The notes beneath the pieces were generated by a model. It saw only the letters and a program-made list of their open reading frames with translations. It did no database searches and was not told where the DNA came from. From positions 1-42,327 of the forward strand of contig DAOULB010000059.1 of NCBI GenBank assembly GCA_034420695.1: 42,327 nt of DNA, written 5' to 3'. The translations under genes and the position numbers were made by a program. Of the stretch, positions 42,222 to 42,327 are shown one piece after another (the stretch's first letter is position 1; every line of letters starts with the position of its first letter). Origin of the DNA: Io17-Chloro-G2 sp034420695. Lineage in GTDB: Bacteria > Chloroflexota > Dehalococcoidia > Lucifugimonadales > UBA3495.

Positions 42222-42327
42222 CTAACAGAATGAATTCAGCTTTTTTAGGCAGATAAGGGAACAGCCGAGGGATAAGAAAGCTTCATGCAGGTCGGCTCGG
42301 CGCTCATAGCGGATGCGCAACCTGCGG
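42222..42327 (-). mobile_element. C-terminal end of an IS5-type transposase, truncated by window edge
   Basis: The minus-strand frame runs from the window end to a TAG (complement of 42222-42224) and encodes RLRIRYERRADLHEAFL followed by SLGCSLICLKKL. This is the typical C-terminus of IS5-family DDE transposases (RRLRIRYERR..D). The element abuts the pdxA stop, with only five bases between. The rest of the element and its inverted repeat lie outside the window or could not be identified. Confidence 0.8.

Overview
The window is GC-rich bacterial chromosome, almost fully coding, with short intergenic gaps and many start/stop overlaps. The gene content points to Chloroflexota, most likely a Dehalococcoidia/SAR202-like lineage. 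This is an inference from several features. The division cluster is reduced to rsmH-ftsA-ftsZ with no mur genes. There is a 2-oxoacid:ferredoxin oxidoreductase and a B12-dependent (class II) ribonucleotide reductase with NrdR. A System I cytochrome c maturation cluster has a CxxxY-type CcmE. A catabolic block is rich in SDR, FAH, alcohol dehydrogenase and dehalogenase genes. No rRNA, tRNA or CRISPR array was seen.

Layout. (1) 1-4.1 kb is a signalling block: the end of a histidine kinase fused on one chain to a receiver and an OmpR-type winged helix, a FIST sensor protein, and a Peripla_BP_6 ligand-binding protein whose reading frame excludes a signal peptide. (2) 4.1-12.2 kb is an accessory catabolic/oxidoreductase block: two SDRs, an FAH-family hydrolase, an MDR alcohol dehydrogenase, an endonuclease III-like protein, a membrane-anchored sulfite-oxidase-family molybdoenzyme, an SRPBCC protein and a protein carrying the complete fluoroacetate dehalogenase residue set. 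(3) 12.4-15.5 kb is ccmABCDE. (4) 15.4-18.5 kb has a small HEPN-like protein and korAB on the minus strand, behind a near-consensus promoter and a leader of about 260 nt. (5) 19.0-28.3 kb is a long plus-strand housekeeping run: dprA, topA, xer recombinase, aroQ, pepP, efp, xseA, xseB and a formyltransferase-like gene. (6) 28.3-31.9 kb is the minus-strand tig-clpP-clpX operon. (7) 32.2-36.2 kb is rsmH-ftsA-ftsZ. (8) 36.4-36.6 kb is a promoter-sORF-terminator unit with no recognised product. (9) 36.7-40.65 kb is nrdR, a 78-aa unknown and nrdJ, with NrdR-box-like palindromes on the promoters of both nrdR and nrdJ. (10) 40.8-40.94 kb is a strongly structured RNA candidate ending in a terminator. 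(11) pdxA follows, and the window ends inside an IS5-type transposase.

The points most worth a second look are the cytosolic kinase/FIST/binding-protein block, the structured RNA after nrdJ, the small transcription unit at 36.4 kb, the NrdR regulon sites together with an AT-hook tail on NrdR, and the dehalogenase. All functional calls come from reading protein motifs by eye; no database search was run.
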